Source of the DNA: Chamaelirium japonicum
Lineage: Eukaryota > Streptophyta > Magnoliopsida > Liliales > Melanthiaceae
Assembly: GCA_947650365.1 (NCBI GenBank)
Contig: OX393549.1
Location: 21,907,072-21,971,071 of the forward strand
Reading direction: 5' to 3'
Length of the DNA stretch: 64,000 bases
The notes under the pieces are model-generated. The model worked only from the letters and a program-made list of their open reading frames with translations, had not been told where the DNA came from and did no database searches. Shown piece after piece: positions 29,306 through 39,526 of the stretch. Numbering within the stretch: position 1 is the first letter of the stretch; each line of letters begins with the position of its first letter. The position numbers and the translations under genes are program-made.

Positions 29306-32300
29306 TTAGGCATAGTACCTTTTGAGGTACTTGCCGTTGATAGGGCCGAGCGTAAGCCCTTCTGGCGTGGTGAGAAGATATGCGCCGTTGGAGTAGACCT
29401 TTTTGACAACGTGCGGTCCATCCCACTTGGCATCGAACTTCTTTCCTCCTCGATGTGAAAGGATGATGGGGCGTTTGACTGCGAGCACCAACTCTCCTTC
29501 TTGGAAGGATCGAGGGCGAATCCTTTTGTTGAAGGCTCGGGTTAGCCTGGCTTGGTAGCATTCCAGGCGTTGCTGGGCTTCGAGGCGCTTTTCATCTAGG
29601 GCTTCTAATTCCGCTAGGCGAAGTTGAGTGTTGTTGCCGTTGACGAGGTCTTCCTGGATGGCTATCCTGAGTGACGGGATCTGGAGTTCAAGTGGGAGGA
29701 CAGCTTCTACTCCGTATACCAGCGAGTACGGAGTCGCCTGTGTTGGCGTACGAAAAGAGGTGCGATATGCCCATAGCGCTTCACCCATGCGTTCATGCCA
29801 GTCTTTCTTTGACTTTGAGACGACTTTCTCCAAAAGTTTACAGAGTGTTTTGTTGAAAGCTTCAGCTAGGCCGTTAGCAGAGGCGTTGTACATGGTTGAA
29901 CACCTTTGCTTGATATCGAACTTGGCGCAAAATTGGCTGACAGCGGCGTTCTTGAATTGCTTCCCGTTGTCCGTAACGATATAGCGAGGGATGCCGTACC
30001 GGAAGATGATGTCGTTCTGAATGAAGTTGATGACAGAGTGCCTGGTAACTTCTCGCAATGGTACTGCCTCAGCCCACTTGGAGAAGTAATCTGTTGCCGC
30101 CAGGATATAAAGATGCTGCTTGGATGACTTGGGTAGCGGACCGACAATATCAAGTCCCCATCCATCGAAGGGCCATGATGCGATGGTTGGATGCAAAGGT
30201 TCTGGAGGCTGACGGATGTAGTCGCCATGCAGCTGGCAAGTGTGGCATCTTTTTGCAAACTCGAGGGAGTCCTTGATCATAGTGGGCCAGTAGTACCCCA
30301 TCCGCCTGATGCGAAAGTGCAGCTTTGGACCGGACTGATGTGAGCCACAGATCCCGGCATGGACTTCTTCTAGTGCTGTTTCTGCTTCTTCTTTTGCAAG
30401 ACACCTTAGGAGCGCACCATCATAGCTTCGACGGTACAACTCGTTGTTGAAGTGGAAGAATTTCAGAGATCGCCTGCGAATGTCGACTTTACTCTTTGGA
30501 TCTTCAGGGAGCTTCCCGTGGACAAGAAAATCTATGAATGGTTGTCTCCAGTCTAGCTCGTCGGTCACGAAAACGTGTACTGCGTTGACTTGGTCTGGGA
30601 TCCCCATAGGGAGATCCTCTTCGGTGATTACCATCCTCTTACAGATAGGGATGATGAGTTGGCTTTTTTCTGGGAACGAAAGTGTAGCCGCTAAATTTGC
30701 AAGCGCATCAGCCTGCTGATTGAAGTTTCTGGGGACATGCTGGATTGAAGCATCTTTGAGTGTACCAAGGAGTTTCAGGGCTCGTATGTGCAATGGCACG
30801 AGATCTTCTTTGTTGACCTCGTATGCCCCTAATATTTGTTGGATGACGAGTTGAGAGTCGCCGAAAATTGTGAGCCCTTGGAGTTTCATATCATTGGCGA
30901 GTTCGAGGCCAATGATTAGAGCTTGATATTCCGCCCTATTGTTGGAGCATGGTTCTGATAGTAGGAACGAGAAGGGAAGTACTTCATCGTTTGGTGTGAC
31001 GAATATAACTCCCGCTCCTGCTACATCCTGCCTGGCCGCACCGTCGAAGAATATTTTCCAAGAAGGGGTGATGTCGATGCAGAATACTTCTTCGTCTGGG
31101 AGATCTTCCGATAGTTCCCACTCTGCTGGAAGGGGGTATTCTGCTAGGAAGTCTGCGAGAGCTTGACCCTTGACCGCTTTACGAGGGACAAAAGTGATGT
31201 CAAACTCAAGGAGGAGCAAAGCCCACTTGGCCAGACGTCCGGAGAGCACTGGTCTCGACATGATGTATTTGAGTGGGTCGGCTTTTGAGATGAGCCTGAT
31301 GGCGTGAGCTAACATGTAGTGTCGCAGCTTTTTTGTAGCGAAGATGAGTGCCAGACAGACCTTCTCAATCGGGGAGTAGTTTAGCTCCGCGCCGATGAGA
31401 GTGCGGCTCAAATAGTAGCATGCTGTTTCCTTGCCTAGCTCGTTGTCTTGAGCCAGGAGTGCCCCCAAGGACTGCTCCTGGGCGCTGATGTAAAGGACTA
31501 ATGGCTTTCCTTGAACTGGTGCTGTCAGAACCGGGGGCTTGAGTAAGTAATCCCTGATGTTTTGGAGGGCTTCCTGACAAGCTTCATCCCACTTGAATGC
31601 TGCTCCTTTCTTCATGAGGCGACTGAAGGGTCTGCATTTTCCAGCTAAGTTGGCGATGAACCTTCTGATATATGCTAGATGGCCCTGGAGACCTCGGAGG
31701 TCTCGCACGGTTTTCGGGATCGGCATATTGAGGATAGCATCTATCTTGGTTTGATCTATTTCGATACCTCGATGGCGTACGACAAAGCCGAGAAATTTTC
31801 CCGAGGAGACCCCAAATGCGCATTTAAGCGGGTTCATGCGGAGTTGGTACCTTCGAAGTCGCTTGAAGATTAGCTCGAGGTCTTGAAGATGTGTGGACTT
31901 TTGTCTTGATTTTACCACGAGGTCGTCGACGTAGCATTCTACATTTTGGTGAAGGATATCGTCGAAAATTTTTTGCATGGCTCGTTGGTAAGTGGCTCCT
32001 GCGTTCTTCAAGCTGAAAGGCATGACTTTGTAGCAGTAGATCCCTTTTGGCGTGCGGAATGCCGTAAGCTCTTCGTCTTTGGGTGCCATCCGGATTTGGT
32101 TGTAACCTGAGGATCCATCCATGAAGGTTAGTGCTTCATGGCCTGTTGTTGCGTCCACCATTAATTCTGTGATTGGCAGTGGGAAGTCATCTTTGGGGCA
32201 TGCATTGTTTAAGTCCCTGAAGTCCACGCATACTCTGATCTGGCCGTTCTTCTTCTTGACTGGGACCACGCTGGATATCCATGTTGGATACTTAACTTCT

Positions 32301-35300
32301 CGGATAAAGCCGGCTTCGATGAGCTTGTTGACTTCGCCCTCTATTTGCGGTACCAGTTCCGGTCGGTAACGTCTTTGTCCTTGCTTGATGGCGCTAGCTC
32401 CGTGCTTGACAGCAAGCTGGTGTACTGCGATCTTGGGGTCAAGTCCCGGCATTTCCTTGTAGGACCATGCGAAGACATCTCTGTATTCTTGGAGTAGCCT
32501 AATGTATGCGGCCTCCTCTTCGGGAGTCACGAGTGCACTTACGAATGTAGGCCGAGGATCCTCTTGCGTACCCAAGTTGATTTCTTTCAAATCGTCGACG
32601 GTAGATTGCCCCCCTTCTTCGAGGACCGGCGGTGCATCGGGCAATTCGTCGTCCGAAGTAGAAGTTGCGTCGATTGGAGAATCAGAAATGGTGATGTGAT
32701 TAACAGAGACCAGAATAATGTCGGTGATGTCGCCAGTTTCGTAGAATGATAAGGGTGGGAGGGCGGGAATGATTTTTCTCACCTCAGTGGGTGGCTTTCC
32801 CAAACGGTCGAATACTGACCTTCGCTTTGCCTGTCTGATTGGCCCAAGTCTTTTGAATACTGATATGAGATTTTGACTTGCCTGGTTTTTGACGCTCTTC
32901 TTTTGCTTTTGAGGTATGGTCTGACGCCGAGCTCGATATCGTCTTCTTTTGGCGCTCTTTGTAGCGGGATGAATGACATCGGTGGAGCGTGCATCGGAGG
33001 CTGACGATCCCTCTTCCGCTTCATCTACCAACTTCACCTCAATGTAGTTAGAGGTGAAGGTCTTCTCTCCTGTTATCTTGATGACCATCGGGGTTTGACG
33101 GGAGCCGATGCCTCGCCGATTTGGTGGGATCTGCTCGCCACCCTGGAGTAAATGGGCTTGAGTCTTAGTCATCCCGTGTGGTATTGGAGCCGGCAGGAGC
33201 GTACTCATATGTGCAGCACTGTCTTTGTCGTAGCCGGCTTTGAACAACAGCTTGGCGGCATTTTGCCCCCAGCTTCCTTTTGGCTTGAATGTGAGTTGGC
33301 TGGATTCGAAGGAATTGATGGATCTTGGCAAGCTTGAAGCTTGCCCCAGGCTGGGTAGTGGCAGTGTCATCTCTTGCAGAGTGATGACGTTAGCTTCCGA
33401 TAGCGGCTGGACTATCCCTTTTGGCGAGGCAAAAGGTGGTGATTTATCTTTGCGAAGCCACTGAGGCGTGAGGCGTAAGACTGTCGTAGCTTGGACAGGT
33501 AATGGAGTATGCTTCATGGATCTTGGCTTGGAGCTGATGCGCATTCTTCGTCTTGGCGCTAGCACTCCTTTGACTTCGTGTATCGCCTTAGATGGTGGTA
33601 CTGGATTTGGAGTTAGCAGAGCTTCGTCCTGCTCCACTCTTTCAGTTTTCTGAGTTCGAGGAGCTTTAGCGGGAAGGACTTCTGCGACAAGGTCCCTTGC
33701 TTGGTAAAATTTGGCATCGGCGAGGTGTGCTTCAGCCTCATTGAATGGCTTGTCATCTGCAACAATGCACTTTTCCAGACCTTCCTCGTAGTACTTGAGG
33801 CATTGGTGCCAAGTAGAAACTACGACACCGTTTTCGTGCAGCCACGGTCTTCCCAGCAAAAGGTGGTATGATGTTTGACAGTCAATGACGTGGAAAAGAA
33901 CCGTCGTGTCAAGCTGACTGATAGAGAGTTTTAGACGAATGATCCCTATGGTGGACTGTCCTCCTTGGTTGAACCCTTGAATGACCAGCTGGCTTTGCGA
34001 GAGCTGGTCGGTGGTGATGCCAAGCTGGCGCATTGTTTGGATAGGCATGATGTTGACGGCGGAGCCGCAGTCCAGCAGGATTCGGTTTACCGGCTTCTCG
34101 TTGATGTATCCCGAGACATAGACAGGTCGATTGTGCAGTCGTGTTCCGAGCTGCAGATCTTCGTCCGAGAAAGTTATTGCTGCGTTACATGAGACAATAG
34201 TTTTGTCCTTCTCGGTATTTTTCTTCTTTCTTTTGTAGCTGTCTGGGTCTGTCAAAGCCTCGGCCATTGCTAGACGAGCTTTCTCTGGGAGGTGTAGTGC
34301 TTCTATGAGTGGCAAGTGCAGAATTGCCTCGTCGTAAGCAGCAGTACTGTCTTTGTCGGAATCATCCTCCTTGTTGTCGGTGTTGCTTTCTTCAGAAGGC
34401 TTGATCCTATCTTCTTCTTCTGGCGCTATGTGAATCTCAACCATGCAACAGGAGGCTTCATGCTGCTGATTAGCTGGGAGGAAGTAATCGGGGAAGAACT
34501 CTTGCAATGTTGTCGGTTCTGGAGGGTTTTGCAGGAGGAGATCATCAGGATCTGCTGGCGGTACTTTGAATGCCTTCCTTCCTGGAGCTTTGCTTTTCTT
34601 TTTGTAAGTTCTTCGTTCCGGAAGCTTTCTTGTTACCCGATCGAACTTGTGACTTCTTGGCGTCCATGGCCTTCGTCTGCGAGGCAACACGACCCATGCA
34701 TCTTCATCAGTGGATTCTTCGTTACCAAGGTGAAGCTCTGGAGTGGGAGTGGTAGGTCCTTCATGGGTCGGGGAGACCTGCTCCTCTGGGGACCTTGGTG
34801 GTTCGCCTTCTGACTCCCAGCCGGTGGGCTTGATTTCTTCTATTGAGACAGACGAAGGTTTGGAATAGAGGACGTAGTAGTCGAATTTACCTGAAGGCTG
34901 GCCTAACAGACCGACCTCCGGGTCTCCTTGCTCGTACCTTGTCCGGAGATTTGTAGGTTCTCCATGAGTTGGGGAGCCTTGCTCCTCTGGGGACCTTGGT
35001 GGTTCGCCTTCTGACTCCCAGCCGGTGGGCTTGATTTCTTCTATTGAGACAGGCGAAGGTCTGGAGTAGAGGACGTAGTAGTCGAATTTACCTGAAGGCT
35101 GGCCTAACAGACCGACCTCCAGGTCTCCTTGCTCGTACCTTGTCTGGAGATTCCGTTGGGACATAGCTTTGTTTGAGAGAGACGTCGATGTAGGCGACGG
35201 TTGCCCCCAGGGCAGTGACGTTTCTTTCTCAGCGAGCTTAGGAGCGTACTGCTGTCGTCTTGAGATCTTCCGTTGTGGAGCTAACTTTGCAATTGGCCTT

Positions 35301-37171
35301 TGGCGATTGATGCGCAACTTGGGCCTTCTCTGGTGGGTAGCAACGAGTACCGGTTGAAACGAACCAAAGGTGATGGATGTCATGTTTGCCGTTGCAACGT
35401 CGCTGGAGTCGATCTCGATTTTTCCTTGCTTTGCGAGTGCCATGATCTTCTCTTTGAAGACGAAACACTTCTCAATAGGATGGCTGACCAGCCGGTGGTA
35501 TTTGCAGAAGAGCGGATCGTTGACCCGATGCATCTGTTCGGGCCTTTTTGAAGGAGGAAGCTCGATCATCTTTTCTTGTAGCAGTTGATCGAACATGGAG
35601 GAGACTTCTGAGTCTGGAAAGGGATACTCTTTGGCCTCAAGTTCTTCTAGACTCATCTTCGACTGCCTTTGAGATGGAGGCGGTGGTATGGCAGCTCCCT
35701 TTTCTTGATCTGACTTACCGCTGATTTTGAGTGGCTTGGAGGCCGAGGCGATGTCGGCGACATTAACTTGCTTTGATTTGGGTGCCGGCGGTTTGTCTTT
35801 CTTTTCCACCTTCAGGAAGTCTTTGGTCTTTGAGTCCCCGCGATTTGCTAAGCTGAGCTCCATGTCATGGGCTCGAGTTGCAAGTTCTTCGAAGGACCGA
35901 GGCTTGATCCCTTTGAGGATGTAGAGTAAGCCCCAGTGCATGCCTTGGGTGCACATCTCGATAGCCGAGTCTTCCGACAAACGGTCTCGTGAATTCAGGG
36001 CGAGATTCCTCCATCGATCAATGTAGTCGATTACTGATTCGTCCTTCCTTTGCTTGACGGCAGTAAGCTCGGTCATGCTAACGATGCGCCGAGTACTGTA
36101 GAAGCGGTTGAGGAATTCTCTTTCCATTTGATCCCAACTGTCAATGGATCCTGGAGGAAGATCAACATACCAGTCAAAAGCATTACCTTTGAGTGTGCGA
36201 ACGAACTGCTTCACCATCTCGTCGCCGTATGTGCCGGCGTTATTGCAAGTTTCGACGAAGTGGGCAATGTGTTGCCTTGGGTTTCCCTTTCCGTCGAAGT
36301 GTTGGAACTTTGGTGGCTGGAACCCGGTAGGGAAACGCAGCTGCTGGATCCTTGTAGTGTAAGGCTTCGAATATGCTGCCGTGATCGGAGGTAGACTACC
36401 GTCGTGGGAACGCATCATGTCAGCCACTAGTGCTTGTATTTGCTGGGCATTCATCGTTGCTGCCACTGAAGGTTGAGCGGCCACCGAGACCGGCACGGGA
36501 GCCGAGGAAAGTGCAGGAGTAATTGCTAGTGTTGCCGGGCCAACTTCTGCCAGAGCAGGAGTTGGAGATGGGGCTGAAGCAGCTACTGGAGAAGCAGGAG
36601 GTTGACCGAATGTTGCGACATCCCTGGCACTCAGTCTCTGAAGCAAGGTGTTGATGTGACGATCTTTCTCTTCCATTAGTCGGGTGAGCTGAGCCATGTG
36701 TTCACCCATTTGCATGACTTGGAGCTGGAGAGCGGACGGAGGATGGTGTCGCAGAACGTCTCGATGTTGCACGCCTGCACCCTCGCCATCGTCGTCGGAG
36801 ACGTAGTTACGCTGACTTGCTTCTGCTTGATGACGGATGTTTGCCCCCGGCAAGGGAGATGCAAAGTCCGCTGGAGAACCCGAACGGGTTCGGGGTTGGG
36901 GCTGGTCCTCCCCAAATTTCTGGACAGATGTTCCAGGATTGAGGCTTGTTTCTTCATGCACCAAGGCCTCATTGGCGCCTTGGCGGGCATCTTCGGCAGC
37001 AGTTTCTGGCGTGAAGAAGTCCGCAAGAGTTTGAGTACGCCTAGTGTAGACGCGTACTACCGGGGGAATATCATCCACCGGGTTTTCTGGATCGCCTTGT
37101 TGGAGTAGTGGAGACTCAGCGATAGGTGAGAGGCTTGTTGGAGCAAACGTATTGTCGTTCGTTCCGGCCAT
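29306..37171 (-). CDS. gag-pol: Tat-lineage gag-pol polyprotein, 2621 residues, intact
   Basis: A single uninterrupted frame. Domains by approximate residue: Gag capsid 280-440 (FDGKGNPRQHIAHF, FLNRFYSTRR); a zinc-knuckle-like CKYHR...SHPIEKC near 555-570; aspartic protease near 1030 (LLDCGSAVNIMP); reverse transcriptase 1600-1780 with YVDDLVVKS near 1747; first RNase H near 1890, which has LYISA where an Asp is usual; second RNase H near 2040 (IFFDGAA, NNRAEYQAL, GDSQLVI); integrase 2280-2440 with the zinc-binding H/C motif, then D (GLDIVGP), D (VTDNGKQF) and E (NGLAEAFNK). It ends just before the antisense gene. The protease DCGS is unusual; the lineage mostly has DGGS. The element looks coding-competent. 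Confidence 0.95.
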   Translation of the reverse strand: MAGTNDNTFAPTSLSPIAESPLLQQGDPENPVDDIPPVVRVYTRRTQTLADFFTPETAAEDARQGANEALVHEETSLNPGTSVQKFGEDQPQPRTRSGSPADFASPLPGANIRHQAEASQRNYVSDDDGEGAGVQHRDVLRHHPPSALQLQVMQMGEHMAQLTRLMEEKDRHINTLLQRLSARDVATFGQPPASPVAASAPSPTPALAEVGPATLAITPALSSAPVPVSVAAQPSVAATMNAQQIQALVADMMRSHDGSLPPITAAYSKPYTTRIQQLRFPTGFQPPKFQHFDGKGNPRQHIAHFVETCNNAGTYGDEMVKQFVRTLKGNAFDWYVDLPPGSIDSWDQMEREFLNRFYSTRRIVSMTELTAVKQRKDESVIDYIDRWRNLALNSRDRLSEDSAIEMCTQGMHWGLLYILKGIKPRSFEELATRAHDMELSLANRGDSKTKDFLKVEKKDKPPAPKSKQVNVADIASASKPLKISGKSDQEKGAAIPPPPSQRQSKMSLEELEAKEYPFPDSEVSSMFDQLLQEKMIELPPSKRPEQMHRVNDPLFCKYHRLVSHPIEKCFVFKEKIMALAKQGKIEIDSSDVATANMTSITFGSFQPVLVATHQRRPKLRINRQRPIAKLAPQRKISRRQQYAPKLAEKETSLPWGQPSPTSTSLSNKAMSQRNLQTRYEQGDLEVGLLGQPSGKFDYYVLYSRPSPVSIEEIKPTGWESEGEPPRSPEEQGSPTHGEPTNLRTRYEQGDPEVGLLGQPSGKFDYYVLYSKPSSVSIEEIKPTGWESEGEPPRSPEEQVSPTHEGPTTPTPELHLGNEESTDEDAWVVLPRRRRPWTPRSHKFDRVTRKLPERRTYKKKSKAPGRKAFKVPPADPDDLLLQNPPEPTTLQEFFPDYFLPANQQHEASCCMVEIHIAPEEEDRIKPSEESNTDNKEDDSDKDSTAAYDEAILHLPLIEALHLPEKARLAMAEALTDPDSYKRKKKNTEKDKTIVSCNAAITFSDEDLQLGTRLHNRPVYVSGYINEKPVNRILLDCGSAVNIMPIQTMRQLGITTDQLSQSQLVIQGFNQGGQSTIGIIRLKLSISQLDTTVLFHVIDCQTSYHLLLGRPWLHENGVVVSTWHQCLKYYEEGLEKCIVADDKPFNEAEAHLADAKFYQARDLVAEVLPAKAPRTQKTERVEQDEALLTPNPVPPSKAIHEVKGVLAPRRRMRISSKPRSMKHTPLPVQATTVLRLTPQWLRKDKSPPFASPKGIVQPLSEANVITLQEMTLPLPSLGQASSLPRSINSFESSQLTFKPKGSWGQNAAKLLFKAGYDKDSAAHMSTLLPAPIPHGMTKTQAHLLQGGEQIPPNRRGIGSRQTPMVIKITGEKTFTSNYIEVKLVDEAEEGSSASDARSTDVIHPATKSAKRRRYRARRQTIPQKQKKSVKNQASQNLISVFKRLGPIRQAKRRSVFDRLGKPPTEVRKIIPALPPLSFYETGDITDIILVSVNHITISDSPIDATSTSDDELPDAPPVLEEGGQSTVDDLKEINLGTQEDPRPTFVSALVTPEEEAAYIRLLQEYRDVFAWSYKEMPGLDPKIAVHQLAVKHGASAIKQGQRRYRPELVPQIEGEVNKLIEAGFIREVKYPTWISSVVPVKKKNGQIRVCVDFRDLNNACPKDDFPLPITELMVDATTGHEALTFMDGSSGYNQIRMAPKDEELTAFRTPKGIYCYKVMPFSLKNAGATYQRAMQKIFDDILHQNVECYVDDLVVKSRQKSTHLQDLELIFKRLRRYQLRMNPLKCAFGVSSGKFLGFVVRHRGIEIDQTKIDAILNMPIPKTVRDLRGLQGHLAYIRRFIANLAGKCRPFSRLMKKGAAFKWDEACQEALQNIRDYLLKPPVLTAPVQGKPLVLYISAQEQSLGALLAQDNELGKETACYYLSRTLIGAELNYSPIEKVCLALIFATKKLRHYMLAHAIRLISKADPLKYIMSRPVLSGRLAKWALLLLEFDITFVPRKAVKGQALADFLAEYPLPAEWELSEDLPDEEVFCIDITPSWKIFFDGAARQDVAGAGVIFVTPNDEVLPFSFLLSEPCSNNRAEYQALIIGLELANDMKLQGLTIFGDSQLVIQQILGAYEVNKEDLVPLHIRALKLLGTLKDASIQHVPRNFNQQADALANLAATLSFPEKSQLIIPICKRMVITEEDLPMGIPDQVNAVHVFVTDELDWRQPFIDFLVHGKLPEDPKSKVDIRRRSLKFFHFNNELYRRSYDGALLRCLAKEEAETALEEVHAGICGSHQSGPKLHFRIRRMGYYWPTMIKDSLEFAKRCHTCQLHGDYIRQPPEPLHPTIASWPFDGWGLDIVGPLPKSSKQHLYILAATDYFSKWAEAVPLREVTRHSVINFIQNDIIFRYGIPRYIVTDNGKQFKNAAVSQFCAKFDIKQRCSTMYNASANGLAEAFNKTLCKLLEKVVSKSKKDWHERMGEALWAYRTSFRTPTQATPYSLVYGVEAVLPLELQIPSLRIAIQEDLVNGNNTQLRLAELEALDEKRLEAQQRLECYQARLTRAFNKRIRPRSFQEGELVLAVKRPIILSHRGGKKFDAKWDGPHVVKKVYSNGAYLLTTPEGLTLGPINGKYLKRYYA
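34752..35153. repeat. 201-bp in-frame tandem duplication between gag and protease
   Basis: Two adjacent 201-bp copies encode 67-residue repeats starting LRTRYEQGD and containing GLLGQPSGKFDYYVLYS. The copies differ at only a few residues, so the duplication is young or homogenised. Confidence 0.92.
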
Positions 37172-37219
37172 GGCGAACTTGAAGCAACTCCTTCAAACGT
37201 ACGGATGAAAGGAGAGGAG

Positions 37220-37237
37220 GTCCCACCGGGCGTGCCA
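37220..37237 (-). other. primer-binding site of the Tat element
   Basis: On the minus strand, six bases after the 5' LTR, the sequence is TGGCACGCCCGGTGGGAC. It starts with TGG, as needed to pair with a tRNA CCA end. I have not assigned the tRNA. Gag-pol begins about 50 bp further on. Confidence 0.7.
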
Positions 37238-37243
37238 GAAATC

Positions 37244-39521
37244 TGTGGTCGCAGAAAAAGATTCGGGTCGTCTTTATTGCGGATCACACGAGATTACAAA
37301 TTTTCTTTGATCAGGAGATTGTGGGAGAGATCCTCTGGAGGGTCCCTTTGATCCGCGTCTCCACGTGGTGTTCGTGCGAGAGCTCTGAAGGGGTTGCCCA
37401 GGACAGAGGTCTTTACAGGATGAGGGTTTTTGAGAGGCTAAGGAGTTTCCGCCGTTGATTTTGTCCCTTCCGTGCTTCGCGCTTTTCTCGGCTAGGGAGG
37501 CTTTGGGCTTCGTTCCTCGGTCTTCGTGTCTTCCTCGATCCTTGCTCGACCTCGGCGTCCTTGATCGTCGGTTCGCGGCGTCGATCGTGTTTTTGGCGTC
37601 AGCTTTGGCTTTAGCTTTCGGCTTTTGCGTAGCTTTGGCGTGGCTCTGGCGTTTGCTTTGCTTTGGCGCTTGCGCTTGAACGTAGGCGGGTAGAGACTTG
37701 CGATGCTTTAGTTCTTCCGGACTTCGCGTCGTATCGGCTAGAACGTGCGGTGCTTTGCTCGTGACCGTCGTAGTTGCTTGGCTTTGGCACGTGCGTTGCT
37801 TTAGCGCGGGCTTTACCGGTGCGTTTGCTTTGGCTTCTTGCGTCGGCTTTGACTTTAGCTTCGACTCGATCTTCTTCTCGAACGACTGGCGTTACTTCTT
37901 CAAGGCTTATTTATTCTTCCGGTTTCCTCGACGGTTGTGGCGTCGGTTTTGGCTTTTCGGCGGGGGTAGCACCGATGCTGGTGCGACGGTTGTAGCGTCT
38001 ACTTTCGTTGATGAAGACGGCGGGTGTAGCACCGATCTTCGTGCGACGGTTGTAGCGTCGGCTTTTGTTGATGAAGACGGCGGGTGTGGCACCGGCTTTA
38101 GCACGACGGTTGTAGCGTCGGCTTTTGGTTGATGAAGGCGGCAGGGGTAGCACCGGCTTCAGGCCTTCTTCTCCCGGCTTTCTTCTTCGTGCGAGGAGTC
38201 GATGCCTTGATTGAAGACGACGGGTGTTGTCGGCTTCGATCTTCTTCTCCGGCCTTTGCTTATGGCGTCTTCGGAGCTGATGAAGATCGTTGGAGCAATC
38301 GGGTGATGACGGCTCCGGGTCTTCTTCTCCACGCTTTCTTCTTCGTGCGAGGAGTCGAAGCTTTGATCTCCGAGTGCAAGGTCTTCACGTTGATGAGGAC
38401 TTGAAGGGCCAAGGACTCCCGTAGGATATGCTTGCCGTGCCTCGTGAAGCCTTCGGTCTTCGAGCATTGGAGCTTCTCTTGCGAAGCTCTTTCGTCTTCG
38501 GCTTTCGGACCCTTGATGCCTTCCCCGACCCCTTCTATTTATAGGCAAAGGGGGGCGGTTGGGGGAGATATTGCTGAAATCTTTTTGTTTCCTCCAATAT
38601 CTCCCCTCATAACCATCGAGATGTTGTTCCTTTATTTGGGGAAACAAACCCGATTTCCTCCTTTTTAGTTGGAGTGGTTATGGGCTAGATGTGACTCGAT
38701 CTTTTAAAGATCGAGTTGTTATTTTTGTTGCACTTTTGGATCGGATGGCGACACAACGTCATCTTGTCCGTTGGATCGAGGGATCGTCGCGGATCTACGG
38801 TTGTGTAGACGTCCACGCCACCTCCCCCCGCATCAAGGCGGTTTTGACTTTTTCTTTTCTTTTCCTTTTCTTTTCTTTTTCTTTTCTTTTCCTTTTTTTT
38901 TCTTTTTCTTTTTCTTTTCCTTTATGGCCGGCCCCACCTCTCCCTGAGGAAGGGGGCACGGTTTTCAAGAAGGGGGGGCCGGTGGGCCCCCCTCTTTGTG
39001 TCTGAGTTGCGGGTCCGGTGGGACCCGTTTGCTTTGGGTCGGGCCATGGCACGCAAATTGAGTTCGCACGTGGGCCGAGTTCGCACGCGGGCCGTTGTGC
39101 GCGGCCGAGTTTCGCATACGGGCCGTTGTGTGCGGGCCGAGTTTCGCATGCGGGCCGTTGTGTGCGGGCCGAGTTTCGCATGTGGGCCGTTGTGTGCGAG
39201 CCGGGTTTCGCGTACGGGCCATTGTGTGCGGGCCGGGTTTCGCATGCGGGCCGTTGTGTGCGGGCCCAAGTTTGCATGCGGGCCGTTGTGTGCGGGCCTA
39301 ATTTCGCATGTGGGCCGTTGTGTGCGGGCCCAATTTCGCATGTGGGCCGTTGTGTGCGGGCCCAAGTTTCGCATGCGGGCCGTTGTGTTCGACCCGAAGG
39401 TCATCGAGTGCAAGCCCATTTTTCGTGTAAAAATCGGGTTTGACCCGAAGGCCGTCGGGTGCGGGCCTATTTTTTTGTGTAAAAATCGGGTTCGACCCGT
39501 GGGCTAATTTCGATGCCCACA
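37244..39521 (-). repeat. 5' LTR of the Tat element
   Basis: It is 2278 bp and nearly identical to 22017-24294. The promoter box CTATAAATAGAA lies on the minus strand at about 38533-38544, facing into gag-pol, so transcription probably starts near 38505. The 60-bp and 32-bp tandem repeats lie at 37917-38147 and 39089-39392; the latter is upstream of the promoter and could act as enhancer repeats. Confidence 0.97.
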
Positions 39522-39526
39522 GTAAT

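Larger units (their letters stand above)
22017..39521 (-). mobile_element. complete Ty3/Gypsy Tat-lineage retrotransposon, 17.5 kb
   Basis: Two 2278-bp LTRs (TGTGGTC...GCCCACA as read on plus) enclose a 12.9-kb internal region. GTAAT is duplicated on both sides (22012-22016, 39522-39526). Element order on the minus strand: 5' LTR (39521-37244), primer-binding site (37237-37220), intact gag-pol (37171-29306), a plus-strand gene (25790-29015), a GC-rich repeat zone, a polypurine tract and the 3' LTR (24294-22017). By eye the LTRs differ at about five sites, all transitions, i.e. about 0.2%, which implies a recent insertion. A second RNase H domain and an opposite-strand gene downstream of pol are hallmarks of the Tat (Retand/Ogre-related) lineage. 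Confidence 0.96.
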
